From Deltaproteobacteria bacterium (GTDB lineage: Bacteria > Myxococcota > SpSt-1050 > JACRCP01): a DNA stretch of 44,223 nucleotides. Every line of letters begins with the position of its first letter. Position 1 is the stretch's first letter. Below, piece after piece: positions 23,293-31,132 of this stretch. The DNA lies in the NCBI GenBank assembly GCA_016218965.1, contig JACRCP010000103.1, positions 1 to 44,223 of the forward strand. Reading direction: 5' to 3'. Below the pieces are notes generated by a model, which was not told the DNA's origin, did no database searches, and saw only the letters and a program-made list of their open reading frames with translations. Made by a program: the position numbers and the translations under genes.

Positions 23293-26200
23293 CTAGGCCT
23301 TCCGTCGGAACCTCGGCAACACGACGCCATCCACGGGCAGGAGCACCTTTGCGCCGGGCTTGAGCGGCTGGCCCACCGCGACGTCAACAGGCGATCCGGT
23401 CGAACAGAACACGGCAATCGGATCTCCCGGCACGTGCGCCTTCCGGTCGCAGTACGCAAGCCCGGTCTGGAACCCTTCGACATCCATGGCGCACGACGTC
23501 ACGAACCCGGCGACGACCCCGCGCTTGTTGGCAACGGCATCGCCGGTCTTTGCCATCCGCACACCCTTCTCCCGGATCTGGAACCTCAGCACCTCCATCG
23601 TGCGCGCCTTTTCCTTTTCGATGTACGCGTCGCGCCCCACGAAAAACGGCTTGTGGATCTTCACGTACGGTGCAAACCCGGCCCCGGCGGGCGAGATGCC
23701 GTGCGGGCCCGAAAGCTCGTGGCCATAGAGCGGAAGCCCCGCCTCGGTGCGCGTCGAGTCGCGCGCCCCAAGCCCGCACGGTTTCACGCCGAACTCGGCG
23801 CCGGCCGAAAGGACTTTTCCCCAAAACTCCGGCGCGCGGTCCGGATGGACAAAGACCTCATACCCGAAGTCCTCGCCTGTGTAGCCGGTGCGCGCGATGA
23901 CGGCGTCAATCCCCGACAGCTTCGTCTCCAGAAGATCCGTGCGCCTGACCGATCGGATCCGCCGGGCCTCGGCAGCGTCGCTTGCGAACTTCATCAGTAT
24001 CCTGATCGAGGCTGGACCCTGAAGCGCGATGTCCACGCGCATCTCCGTCCCGGCCGACGGGTCCTTCAGGTTCCGGATGTTCACCCTGACGTTGGGGGCA
24101 CGGCACGGCCACGCCCGATCGAGAAGCGCCTTCCCGTCATTGACCAGATTGAGCCACGCGAAGTCCTTGTCGGCGTTGCTCGCGTTCACCACGACAAGGA
24201 ACCGGTCGCGGGCCCTGCGGTAGATCATGATGTCGTCAATCACGTCCCCGTCGGGGTCCAGAAGATACCCGTACTGCGACTGGCCCGGCTCGATCCAAGA
24301 CGCATAGTTGGTCGAGACGAGGTTCAGGAACATCTCGGCGTGTTCCCCGGCGACCTCGAACACGCCCATGTGCGACACGTCGAAGAGCCCGGCCGCCTCG
24401 CGTACCGCTCTGTGTTCATCGGCTATGCTCGTGTACCAGACCGGCATCTCCCAACCGGCAAACGGGATGACCTTCTTGGCGGTCTTTTTGTGGACCTCGT
24501 ACAGACACGAGCGTTTCGGGGCGCTTTCCTTCTTGGCCCAGCGGAACTCCTCCTTCCGGGCCGCCGGGGCGAATGATGCAAGCGCCTTCTGCCCGACGAA
24601 ATACGGCTTTGTGATGTCGAACCGCGACGGCTCGGACCCATACAGTTCGGCCGCGCCGGTCCCCGAAAGATTCGCGCCGGCTCCCGCTTCGGCCGGGACC
24701 TCCCCTCCCGCCGCCCGAAGATCGGAAAGCGCGCGGTCGCGGTCGGCGCCCTCAAGCTCTTCGACGGTCGCCGGACCCTCGACCTTGCGGAGGATGTCGT
24801 CGTCGAAAAGCAGGTACCCGTCCGAGATCCCGCGCAGCCAGTCGAGGACTGCCGCGTGCCGCCTCGGGTCGCAGAAGAGAACGAAGTCGCCGTCGCGCCG
24901 CAACACGACTGCCCTCGCAAGCAAAGCCGAGTCGCGACCGAGCAGGAACTGCGCACGCGCCTCGCCGGGTTTCATCGAAACCACCGGACCCGTGCAGAGG
25001 CCGTCGAGCATCGCCGCCGGCCGCTCGCCCGCAATCCTGATGACCCCGCCCGCTTCGGTGCCCGACTGACGACACGAATGAGGATACGCCGCGCCCGGGC
25101 CCTCGGGCACGCCGAGCAGCGAATCCACGCCCTCGCGAACCTCCGCAAGAACACCCCTGTCGATCTTCCCGCGAGGGAGTCTTCCCATGAGGCCTTCGTA
25201 CTCGAACGGGCGGATCCCGCGGAGCACCTTCGCGATGAGACCTGCGAGCGCGTCCACCTCGGCGGCGCCAAACCCCCGCTGCGTGATCCATGGCGTACCC
25301 AGGCGTATCCCGCTCGCGTCGGCCGCGGTCGCGTCGCCCGGAATCGTGTTCTTGTTGCAGACAATCCCGCAAAGCTCGAGGATGCGCGCGGCGATCTCGC
25401 CTTTGAGCCTCCAGCCGGTGGTCGTGGGGACGGCGTTGAGATCGACAAGCAAAAGGTGGGTATTGGTGCCGCCGTGGCATACCCGAAGCCCTTCCTTCGC
25501 CAGGGCTTCCGCGAACCCCTTTGCGTTCCTGACGATCTGCCTCATCGTTTCCGTAAACCCCGGGGTGGCGGCGATGCCGAACGCCACCGCCATGGCGGCC
25601 ATCTTGTTGATGTGCGGGCCGCCCTGCTCCCCGGGGAAGACCGCAGTGTCAATGGCGCGGGCGAGGTCCTCGTCGGTGGTCATGATGACCGCCCCGCGGG
25701 GGCCGCACATCGTCTTGTGCGTGGTGAACACGACGGCGTCGGCAATGCCGATCGGGTTCGGGTACTCGCCCGCCGCGATAAGGCCCGCCGGGTGCGAAAC
25801 GTCCGCCAGAAGTCTCGCCCCGACCGAATCGGCTATCGCGCGGAATCTGCCCCAGTCCGGCGCCCAGGGGTACGAGGTCCAGCCGGCGATGATCATCTTC
25901 GGCCGGTGTTCGCGGGCAAGCTCGGCGATCCGGTCGTAGTCAAGCAGATCGGTCTTCGGGTCCACGCCGTACGAAACGATCCCGTACCGTTTGCCCGACC
26001 GGTTGAACGGGCTCCCGTGCGTGAGGTGCCCGCCATGCGCCAGGTTCATTCCCATGACGCAGTCGCCGGGCGAAACGAACGCCTCGTACACCGAGTTGTT
26101 GGCGGCCGCCCCCGACAGCGGCTGGACGTTGACGAAGATCTGTTCGGCCGGGACCGAGACCGTGGCGAAGATCGCCGCGGCCCTCCGCTGCGCGAGGACC

Positions 26201-26532
26201 TCGACGAAGTCGGCATAGTCGCAGCCCTTGTAGAATCTCCGATTCGAGTAACGGCGGCAGCGCGAGAGCTGATGGGCGTAGTCGAGGACACGCGATTCCT
26301 CGTCGCGGGTCATCCGGACTGAAGGGTACCCTTCGGCGTAGATGTTCGAAAACGGCGAGGCCAGCGCCTCGCGCACCGGCGCGGGGCAGATGCTCTCGGA
26401 CGGAATGAGGATGACGCGGCGGGCCTGCCGCTCAGTCTCGAGATCGACGAGCCTTTGAACCGCCGCGTCCCGGTCCCGAAGCGTGACCCCCGCGTACGGG
26501 TCGGGGAACTTGTTCGCCGGGTGTTCTGTCAT
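23293..26532 (-). CDS. Fused serine hydroxymethyltransferase / glycine-cleavage T-protein (GlyA-GcvT)
   Basis: The 1079-residue protein joins two folate enzymes. Residues 1-470 are serine hydroxymethyltransferase, with NIYAEGYPS, LLADVSHPAG and the PLP lysine Lys273 in VVFTTHKTMCGPRG. From about residue 690 to the end is aminomethyltransferase: VIPFAGWEMPVWYT, GLFDVSHMGVFEVAG, DDIMIYRRA, ARTGYTGEDFGYEVFV, GLGARDSTRTEAGLPLYGHE and a C-terminal barrel. The middle (about 480-680) looks like a degenerate T-protein-like segment, with KPYFVGQKAL echoing KPFFVGRDAY later. AAGGAGG before ATG 26532 fixes the start. Both halves use or make 5,10-methylene-THF, so fusion could channel it or balance the two enzymes. 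The P, H and L proteins of glycine cleavage are not in the window. Confidence 0.9.
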   Translation of the reverse strand: MTEHPANKFPDPYAGVTLRDRDAAVQRLVDLETERQARRVILIPSESICPAPVREALASPFSNIYAEGYPSVRMTRDEESRVLDYAHQLSRCRRYSNRRFYKGCDYADFVEVLAQRRAAAIFATVSVPAEQIFVNVQPLSGAAANNSVYEAFVSPGDCVMGMNLAHGGHLTHGSPFNRSGKRYGIVSYGVDPKTDLLDYDRIAELAREHRPKMIIAGWTSYPWAPDWGRFRAIADSVGARLLADVSHPAGLIAAGEYPNPIGIADAVVFTTHKTMCGPRGAVIMTTDEDLARAIDTAVFPGEQGGPHINKMAAMAVAFGIAATPGFTETMRQIVRNAKGFAEALAKEGLRVCHGGTNTHLLLVDLNAVPTTTGWRLKGEIAARILELCGIVCNKNTIPGDATAADASGIRLGTPWITQRGFGAAEVDALAGLIAKVLRGIRPFEYEGLMGRLPRGKIDRGVLAEVREGVDSLLGVPEGPGAAYPHSCRQSGTEAGGVIRIAGERPAAMLDGLCTGPVVSMKPGEARAQFLLGRDSALLARAVVLRRDGDFVLFCDPRRHAAVLDWLRGISDGYLLFDDDILRKVEGPATVEELEGADRDRALSDLRAAGGEVPAEAGAGANLSGTGAAELYGSEPSRFDITKPYFVGQKALASFAPAARKEEFRWAKKESAPKRSCLYEVHKKTAKKVIPFAGWEMPVWYTSIADEHRAVREAAGLFDVSHMGVFEVAGEHAEMFLNLVSTNYASWIEPGQSQYGYLLDPDGDVIDDIMIYRRARDRFLVVVNASNADKDFAWLNLVNDGKALLDRAWPCRAPNVRVNIRNLKDPSAGTEMRVDIALQGPASIRILMKFASDAAEARRIRSVRRTDLLETKLSGIDAVIARTGYTGEDFGYEVFVHPDRAPEFWGKVLSAGAEFGVKPCGLGARDSTRTEAGLPLYGHELSGPHGISPAGAGFAPYVKIHKPFFVGRDAYIEKEKARTMEVLRFQIREKGVRMAKTGDAVANKRGVVAGFVTSCAMDVEGFQTGLAYCDRKAHVPGDPIAVFCSTGSPVDVAVGQPLKPGAKVLLPVDGVVLPRFRRKA

Positions 26533-27709
26533 CGGCCGCTGCCTCCTTGCACTGCGGCGGGACGCTTTTCGGCCCCGCGGTCCGAAGTCCCCGCACGTCG
26601 GCCGCGCCCTGGCCGGCCTCGCGCCAGGCGGCCTCGCACAGCAGCATTATGCCGCCGTTCAAGAGCGAGTGGCTCCCAAGGACTACGGGAAACGGCGCCG
26701 CGCCGGCCGCCTGCACCAACGCCCGCACGTACGGCGTTTCAAGCCTCTTTGCGAGGTAGAGGTCGGCCGCGAACCGCTCCTCCATGGGGACCTCGATCTT
26801 CTCGTGCGCAAAAAGGAGCCGGGAATCTATGAACGCCGCGTGCGTCCTTCCCTTGAGCGTCCCGAATGCTTGCGCCGGACCCTGGTGGGCGATCCACATT
26901 CCGACGATCGAGCGCGCGCCCTGCGCGCCCGCCGCCGCGATCCCTCGCTCCTCCGCCAAAAACCGCACGCGGCAGGCGGTCTCCCGGTCCAGGTACAGGT
27001 GCGTGTCGGCCGACACCCGGCCCGCCACCATGACCTCGGAATCGCGGTTGGTGAAGTGGTGCATCGCGGCCTCGATGTGCGGCACAGTGGGGGCGTGCCT
27101 CTCGACGTATTCCGGAAGCCGCCCCTTGGCCGCGGCCGAAAGCTGGAGCGCCGAGAGGTCAAGAGGCGCATCGATGTCGAAGACCGCCGCCGGCCGCCGG
27201 TCGGTCTCCCTCCCCGAAAAACGCCCCTGTTCGACCAGGACCCGCGAGAGACCGTTGTCCGTCGCCGGGAGCGCCAGGTCGCAGATGATCTCAACGCGCG
27301 TGAAAGCGCAGAAATCCGTCGAGTAAAGGTTGTTCGCAACCACTTCCCGATCGCTTTCGGCGGAAGCCAGCCGAGCGATCTCGTCGGCCGAAAGCAGGGC
27401 CCCCGCCCCGCTCCCGAAGTAGCATATCCGCTGGGCGGACGAGGCGGACACCACGTCCGAGATGGCCTTTCCGAAGTGGAAATCGTGGCTGTAAGTCCTC
27501 ACGACCTTCCCTGCGACGCCGGCCGCCTGTTTGGCGAGCGCGTCGGAGTCGGTGTAGACGGTGGTTGACGAAAAAGCGCCGGAACCCGCGGCGCGCTCGA
27601 CAAGATCAAGCGCGTTGGCCCGCCGAGCGCCGTCGACGAGGCCGCACAGCGGCCCGCCGGTGAGTTCGCCGTGAAAGACCACGAAATCGGTCTGAACGTG
27701 CTTCGCCAT
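26432..27709 (-). CDS. Uncharacterised protein, possible nucleotidyltransferase-like fold
   Basis: I do not recognise this 425-residue protein with confidence. The N-terminal ~200 residues (FVVFHGELTGGPLCGLVDGA, TTVYTDSDALAKQAAGVAG, ICYFGSGAGALLSADEIARL, VVANNLYSTDFCAF) have the rhythm of a MobA/CobY-like nucleotidyltransferase Rossmann fold, but the usual GGxSxRMG loop is absent. The C-terminal half is helical (YLDRETACRVRFLAEERGI). The last ~35 residues overlap the start of glyA-gcvT by 101 nt and look random (RRSRD end), so the stop may once have been earlier. The first ~30 codons are duplicated at 28262-28353. Coexpression with glyA-gcvT is likely. Confidence 0.6.
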   Translation of the reverse strand: MAKHVQTDFVVFHGELTGGPLCGLVDGARRANALDLVERAAGSGAFSSTTVYTDSDALAKQAAGVAGKVVRTYSHDFHFGKAISDVVSASSAQRICYFGSGAGALLSADEIARLASAESDREVVANNLYSTDFCAFTRVEIICDLALPATDNGLSRVLVEQGRFSGRETDRRPAAVFDIDAPLDLSALQLSAAAKGRLPEYVERHAPTVPHIEAAMHHFTNRDSEVMVAGRVSADTHLYLDRETACRVRFLAEERGIAAAGAQGARSIVGMWIAHQGPAQAFGTLKGRTHAAFIDSRLLFAHEKIEVPMEERFAADLYLAKRLETPYVRALVQAAGAAPFPVVLGSHSLLNGGIMLLCEAAWREAGQGAADVRGLRTAGPKSVPPQCKEAAADDRTPGEQVPRPVRGGHASGPGRGGSKARRSRD

Positions 27710-27837
27710 GGCGCCCGGAATCTATCGCACGGAAGCGGGCGGTTCAAGCAAAAACACGGACCGGCAAGCCCCGCAAGTCCCCGCAATGTTCGACAACAGG
27801 ATGGCTGTGCGATATAGTGAACTCGGAGGTGGATCCG

Positions 27838-28242
27838 ATGGGCGTTTTCGGAGTCGAGGTCAAGATGAAAAACTTCCTCAACGAGTACCTCCCCGAAAAG
27901 GAACGGGGCGAAGATGTCGTTTGCGAGGTGACAGTTGACTCAGGCGCCGCTGAGCTTGCGCTGCCCGCAGACATGGTCGAGAGGCTCGCCCTCAAACCGC
28001 TGGGGGCGGTCAGGGTCTACACCGCCGACGGCGGAGAGCACGAATACCGAGTGTGCGGAATAGTCGAGCTCGAGGTCCAGGGCCGCAAGTGCCACGTGCG
28101 CGCCATCGAACTGCCCCGCGGCGCGAATCCCCTGTTGGGCGCCGTGCCTCTCGAGGAGATGGACTGGCACATCGCTCCGCAGCAAAAAAAACTCGTCCCA
28201 AACCCCCGCTCCCCCGAAAAACCGCTGCTCCCGCTCTGCTAA
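27838..28242 (+). CDS. Clan AA retropepsin-like aspartic protease
   Basis: The ATG at 27838 has GGAGG at the right distance; an earlier in-frame ATG at 27817 has none. The 134-residue protein shows the single-domain aspartic-protease pattern: CEVTVDSGAAELALP with Asp34-Ser35-Gly36 as catalytic triplet, a flap region (VYTADGGEHEYRVCGIVELE) and the closing motif NPLLGAVPLEEMDW, followed by the typical tail KKLVPNPRSPEKPL. Stand-alone bacterial members of this group are small and uncharacterised. It sits between the 26432-27709 gene and a fragment copying that gene's start. It is only loosely related to the protease at 8769-9194. Confidence 0.75.
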   Translation: MGVFGVEVKMKNFLNEYLPEKERGEDVVCEVTVDSGAAELALPADMVERLALKPLGAVRVYTADGGEHEYRVCGIVELEVQGRKCHVRAIELPRGANPLLGAVPLEEMDWHIAPQQKKLVPNPRSPEKPLLPLC

Positions 28243-28261
28243 ATGTTGCCCCGCGCTCCAA

Positions 28262-28353
28262 GCCCGCCGCGCCTCGTCAACCAGTCCGCAAAGCGGTCCC
28301 CCGGTGAGTTCGCCGTGGAAGACCACGAAGTCGGTCGGAACGTGCTTCGCCAT
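28262..28353 (-). pseudogene. Truncated second copy of the start of the 26432-27709 gene
   Basis: The minus strand encodes MAKHVPTDFVVFHGELTGGP and LCGLVDEARRA, which differ at only a few residues from the N-terminus of the protein encoded at 26432-27709. Similarity ends after about 30 codons, inside the noncoding gap after the protease gene. It is the 5' remnant of a duplicated gene, with the protease gene lying between the two copies. Confidence 0.85.
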
Positions 28354-28408
28354 GGCAGGGCATTTCTGTCCCAACGGAAAGGTCGGTTCAACGGGAAAAG
28401 GGCCGCGC

Positions 28409-28437
28409 TTGCGTCCCTGCGCGGCGGCGTCTATACT
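28409..28437 (+). promoter_or_regulatory. Sigma-70-type promoter
   Basis: TTGCGT (28409-28414) and TATACT (28432-28437) are separated by exactly 17 nt. The pair lies 24 nt before the ATG at 28461 with GGAG in between. This is one of the better vegetative promoters visible in the window. Confidence 0.6.
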
Positions 28438-28460
28438 CCTTGGCGGGAACGGAGAAGACG

Positions 28461-28667
28461 ATGGAAGACGATATCAACCAACGCATCGACATTGGGAATG
28501 TCACCTTGGCATGGGGCGATCCCGGGCGCTGGAAGGCACGCCTGCGCGCCGTCCTCGAAATGGTGCGCCGGCGGAGCGACCGTGGCATGTCTCGCCCTCA
28601 ATGTGTGTCCAACGACGCGCATCAGCGGACCGCGCGCGAGCGCGGTTCCGCTGGATGCGCTTGTTAG
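28461..28667 (+). CDS. Small hypothetical ORF interrupted by the integron cassette
   Basis: The frame opens with ATGGAAGACGAT behind GGAG and a good promoter. It encodes about 49 residues of plausible protein (MEDDINQRIDIGNVTLAWGD, then PGRWKARLRAVLEMVRRR) before running into the attC site at 28607, which supplies the last 20 codons. If the cassette were removed the frame would continue for about 17 codons and stop. I recognise no family. It may be the remnant of a gene broken when the cassette inserted. Confidence 0.35.
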   Translation: MEDDINQRIDIGNVTLAWGDPGRWKARLRAVLEMVRRRSDRGMSRPQCVSNDAHQRTARERGSAGCAC

Positions 28668-28669
28668 AC
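28607..28669 (-). other. Integron attC recombination site
   Basis: Read on the minus strand, the 63-bp site starts with GTCTAAC (RYYYAAC core) and ends with GTTGGAC (GTTRRRY core). Between them the arms GCGCATC-c-AGCGG-a-ACCGCGC and GCGCGGTCCGCTGATGCGC pair perfectly except for two unpaired bases in the first arm. Those extrahelical bases are the hallmark of a folded attC strand and set its orientation. The methyltransferase stop codon TAA lies within the first core box, as is common at the end of a cassette gene. Confidence 0.82.
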
Positions 28670-29272
28670 GGCATTGGACTGCCGTTCCTGCTCGAACAGG
28701 GTTGGATGCTCACCTACGCCCACGTCTTTATCATGCAGGTGTCGCACATCGACCACCGCACCGAACCGGACGAATATCTTCTCGAAACGCTCGTACTCCG
28801 AGCCCCAATAGACCATGGCGCAGGACATCGGAGCGCCCTTCCCACCATCCTTGCCGTCCACAAGGAACCGGAGTCGCGTGTCGTACAAGAACGCTACGGC
28901 GGTAGCGGCGCGCCACACGTGCAGCTTCCAGTGTCGCGTATTGGTCGCGACGGGAACGAGCGCCAACACCTCCGCACGGTGCTTCGAGTGTGCCTCTGCG
29001 CATTTCCGTAGCCAATCGCGAATAGTCGTGCCCCGTTCGCGGTCGCTCCCATACGGAGGGTTGACATAGACCGTGGGGAAATTCCACGAAGCCGCCAAGC
29101 CGTCCGTGTGAGGCAGCGAATACTCGACTTCGGCCCGCACAATTGAATGCGCATTCGAGCACGGATCGAGCGCGATTGCGCCTCCAAAGAAGCGGCGGAT
29201 GGCGTCGACGTACTTCGGCGGCGTGCACCAGTGCTGACTTAGCGACTCAGCATTGTTCCGTCCTGCAGTCAT
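28664..29272 (-). CDS. DNA N6-adenine methyltransferase (phage Dam-like family)
   Basis: I start at ATG 29272 (MTAGRNNAESLSQHWCTPPK), four bases after the restriction gene stop and behind GGAGGAG. The 202-residue protein has the catalytic motif NPPY (TVYVNPPYGSDRERG, residues 71-74) and an SAM-binding-like region with ALDPCSNAHS. The opening QHWCTPPKYVDAIRRFF is typical of the phage-type Dam (PF05869-like) group. It would methylate adenine in the site cut by its partner. Its stop codon overlaps the attC core box. Length and motifs look complete. Confidence 0.85.
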   Translation of the reverse strand: MTAGRNNAESLSQHWCTPPKYVDAIRRFFGGAIALDPCSNAHSIVRAEVEYSLPHTDGLAASWNFPTVYVNPPYGSDRERGTTIRDWLRKCAEAHSKHRAEVLALVPVATNTRHWKLHVWRAATAVAFLYDTRLRFLVDGKDGGKGAPMSCAMVYWGSEYERFEKIFVRFGAVVDVRHLHDKDVGVGEHPTLFEQERQSNAV

Positions 29273-29276
29273 GTTC

Positions 29277-30407
29277 CTACACGCTCCTCCAGTCTTTCGC
29301 GGCAAGCTTCCGAAGGTCAGTCTGAAGTCGTCTGAGTTGGACGCCACGCGGTGCGGTCACGTTGAACCATGTTTCGACCTCCGCCTCATGCGCGGCGAAG
29401 TAACTTCGAAGGGCCTCGTCGGCAGCGACGTCGATTCGGACCTTGGTAAAGCGGTTGGATCCAGAGGTACCGGAGTAGCTGGCCAAGAACGATCTGCGCG
29501 CGGCTTCCAGTTCCCGCGTCGGGTGTAGCAGTAGCTTATCGATGAACTGTGAAAGCCCGGCGTCTGTAAGGAATAGGAGCCAGTCGTAGGATTGCGCGAG
29601 AACACGCATTTCCTTGTTCGGGTTGCTTGAGGTGAACCAGTTACCGTGGTTGCTGACGACACCAACCGTAAGAATGAAGCCCCGGATGTCTGCGACCTTC
29701 GAACGGTCAATGACTTCTCGAAGCAAGTCTAGGTATGGTCCTGTACGAAACGTGCCATCTCGCCTTTCCAACACTCCTTGAAACTGCCCGCTACGTAGCC
29801 GCACTTTCTGGAGAGCCGATACCGTTCGGGCGACATACGCACCCTGCTTCGCCTTTTCGATCGTCTGCGGGCCTTTGCGCATGCCCTCTTCTACCCCAAC
29901 GCGCTTGCATTCGAAGATGGCGAACGGATCGGGCAGCAGATGGCAGATCACCAAGTCGCAACCTGAGTCGTTGAGCCTGTCAATGTTCGCGACTGCGAGT
30001 GCCCTTGCTTCCTCGGCAATCACGCAGGCATTGCGCTTCAGACCGTCCGCACTCAAGAGCTGTGCAGACTTCACGGTCGTTTCGCCGAGGGATGCAAGAT
30101 GCTTCTTTAGCTTGGCCGCCGTCAGCGGGAGCGACAGGGGCGCAATACGGACGGAGTCGCGCGAGGTGATGGGATGAAGGGAGAACTCAACGTTGTGCAA
30201 GATGTCTGGATTCGCGAACTCAGGAACCGACCGCTCAATCACGATGTGGTCGCGAAAGTCCCATGCCCGGAGGGTGTAGTACGTGACGATCTCGACAAAG
30301 GTACCCAAGGCTCTGCCGGCTGCCTTCTTGCGGTCCGAGGCGTACTTGAAGACCGTGTCGGCCAAAGTCCTCTGCAGAGCATCGACAGATCTGAAGGTCA
30401 CGGTCAC
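29277..30407 (-). CDS. Putative type II restriction endonuclease
   Basis: The 376-residue protein is encoded directly upstream of, and in one operon with, an adenine methyltransferase. It contains a PD-(D/E)xK-like active site: Asp151 in SGCDLVICH, then Glu166 and Lys168 in PFAIFECKRVGVEEG, followed by KAKQGAYVARTVSALQKV. I do not recognise the specificity. The C-terminal part (LEAARRSFLASYSGTSGSNR) may be the target-recognition domain. The pairing makes a type II restriction-modification system the best reading. The start at 30407 lies 31 nt inside the cassette boundary, so the promoter is either within those bases or outside the cassette. Confidence 0.72.
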   Translation of the reverse strand: MTVTFRSVDALQRTLADTVFKYASDRKKAAGRALGTFVEIVTYYTLRAWDFRDHIVIERSVPEFANPDILHNVEFSLHPITSRDSVRIAPLSLPLTAAKLKKHLASLGETTVKSAQLLSADGLKRNACVIAEEARALAVANIDRLNDSGCDLVICHLLPDPFAIFECKRVGVEEGMRKGPQTIEKAKQGAYVARTVSALQKVRLRSGQFQGVLERRDGTFRTGPYLDLLREVIDRSKVADIRGFILTVGVVSNHGNWFTSSNPNKEMRVLAQSYDWLLFLTDAGLSQFIDKLLLHPTRELEAARRSFLASYSGTSGSNRFTKVRIDVAADEALRSYFAAHEAEVETWFNVTAPRGVQLRRLQTDLRKLAAKDWRSV

Positions 30408-30446
30408 GCTCCTACCATGGGTTGCTCATGCCGTCTAACATAGTAT

Positions 30447-30581
30447 TATGCCTCAAAAATAGCACCCCGCGTTGACCGCATCGTGGGGTGCTATGCCTCA
30501 AAGAAACCCCTTGACAGCCCGTAGTCTCCATGCGGCCATGACGCATATGACGCCAATGGAGGGGGGATGATATGCCTCAAA
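30447..30581. promoter_or_regulatory. Three direct repeats of TATGCCTCAAA upstream of the cassette
   Basis: The 11-mer TATGCCTCAAA occurs at 30447-30457, 30492-30502 and 30571-30581. Between the first two lies an inverted repeat TAGCACCCC / GGGGTGCTA. The repeats are outside the cassette, just before its first base. They could be operator or attI-like strong binding sites, or part of an older mobile element end. The remainder of the interval 30408-30651 has no gene. Confidence 0.45.
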
Positions 30582-30651
30582 CGACTCGCCGGTGCGTGGC
30601 GCCGCGGGGGGGGATCTTGCGGTCGTACCCTGTCAGTTGACACGTCTCGCA

Positions 30652-30972
30652 TCACCCCTCGGCTCCCTCCATGCGCCTCAACGTCTCTTTGGTTGCGGGC
30701 GGAAGGTCGGTGAACCTTGCTCCCATTCCCGCCCCCGGCTGATGTTCTCGGCGCCAGGCGACGACGGCCGTTGCTTCGCTGTCGGTGTCATTCCCCGGCA
30801 AGCGCCAGCGGAGCTTCAGCGGGTCGCCGGGGTGGAAGGGGGTGCTGGTCTTGACGAACAGGCCGCCCGTGCTCGCGTTCAGGATGTTCACGTACAGGAC
30901 GCAGTTTGGCCCTTCGCACCAGCAACGCGCCTTCAGTTCGAAGCGTCTGGCCTTTCTGCGCTCCGCGTTCAT
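30652..30972 (-). CDS. PilZ-domain c-di-GMP-binding protein
   Basis: From ATG 30972 (MNAERRKARRFELKARCWCE) the 106-residue protein is a single PilZ domain. The c-di-GMP-binding motifs are present: the basic motif RKARR at 6-10 and NASTGG at 32-37 (usually D/NxSxxG). The strands DPLKLRWRLPG, SEATAVVAWRRE and GMGARFTDLPPA complete the barrel. This form is like the short PilZ proteins of Myxococcus relatives. It may act with the HD-GYP regulator at 18882-20189, though they are far apart. An upstream in-frame ATG at 31026 is possible but less likely. Confidence 0.88.
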   Translation of the reverse strand: MNAERRKARRFELKARCWCEGPNCVLYVNILNASTGGLFVKTSTPFHPGDPLKLRWRLPGNDTDSEATAVVAWRREHQPGAGMGARFTDLPPATKETLRRMEGAEG

Positions 30973-31132
30973 TCTGCCCTTGGCCCCTCCGTGCGGCGTC
31001 CGTCGTTCGGCAGGTTCCCAAAACACAATCTATCATGAACCCTGTGGGGTGTCACGAACACTCGTAAGCGCGAGACGGTCAAGGGGCAAAGAGTTAGAAG
31101 TCGGCGACGGGGGCGGGCGCCTCGTCGCCGTG

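Larger units (their letters stand above)
28613..30438 (-). mobile_element. Integron gene cassette carrying a restriction-modification system
   Basis: The right boundary is GTTAGAC on the minus strand (30439-30433), followed by GGCAT, and the left boundary is the attC at 28607-28669. Joining the ends into a circle would give matching core boxes GTCTAAC/GTTAGAC extended to a 12-bp perfect inverted repeat (ATGCCGTCTAAC against GTTAGACGGCAT), as expected for an excised cassette. The cassette holds two genes reading toward attC. No integrase gene is within the window, so it may be a solitary insertion or the end of an array. Confidence 0.75.

Noticed and set aside
24856..26322. A 488-codon plus-strand frame opposite glyA-gcvT
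   Set aside because: The minus strand carries an unmistakable enzyme across the same bases.
28243..29011. Plus-strand frames of 220 and 235 codons across the pseudogene, attC and methyltransferase
   Set aside because: They are antisense to the methyltransferase and to the duplicated fragment and match nothing.
31100..31130. Hairpin GGCGACG/CGTCGCC upstream of the PilZ gene as a terminator
   Set aside because: The loop is GC-rich and long and no T tract follows.
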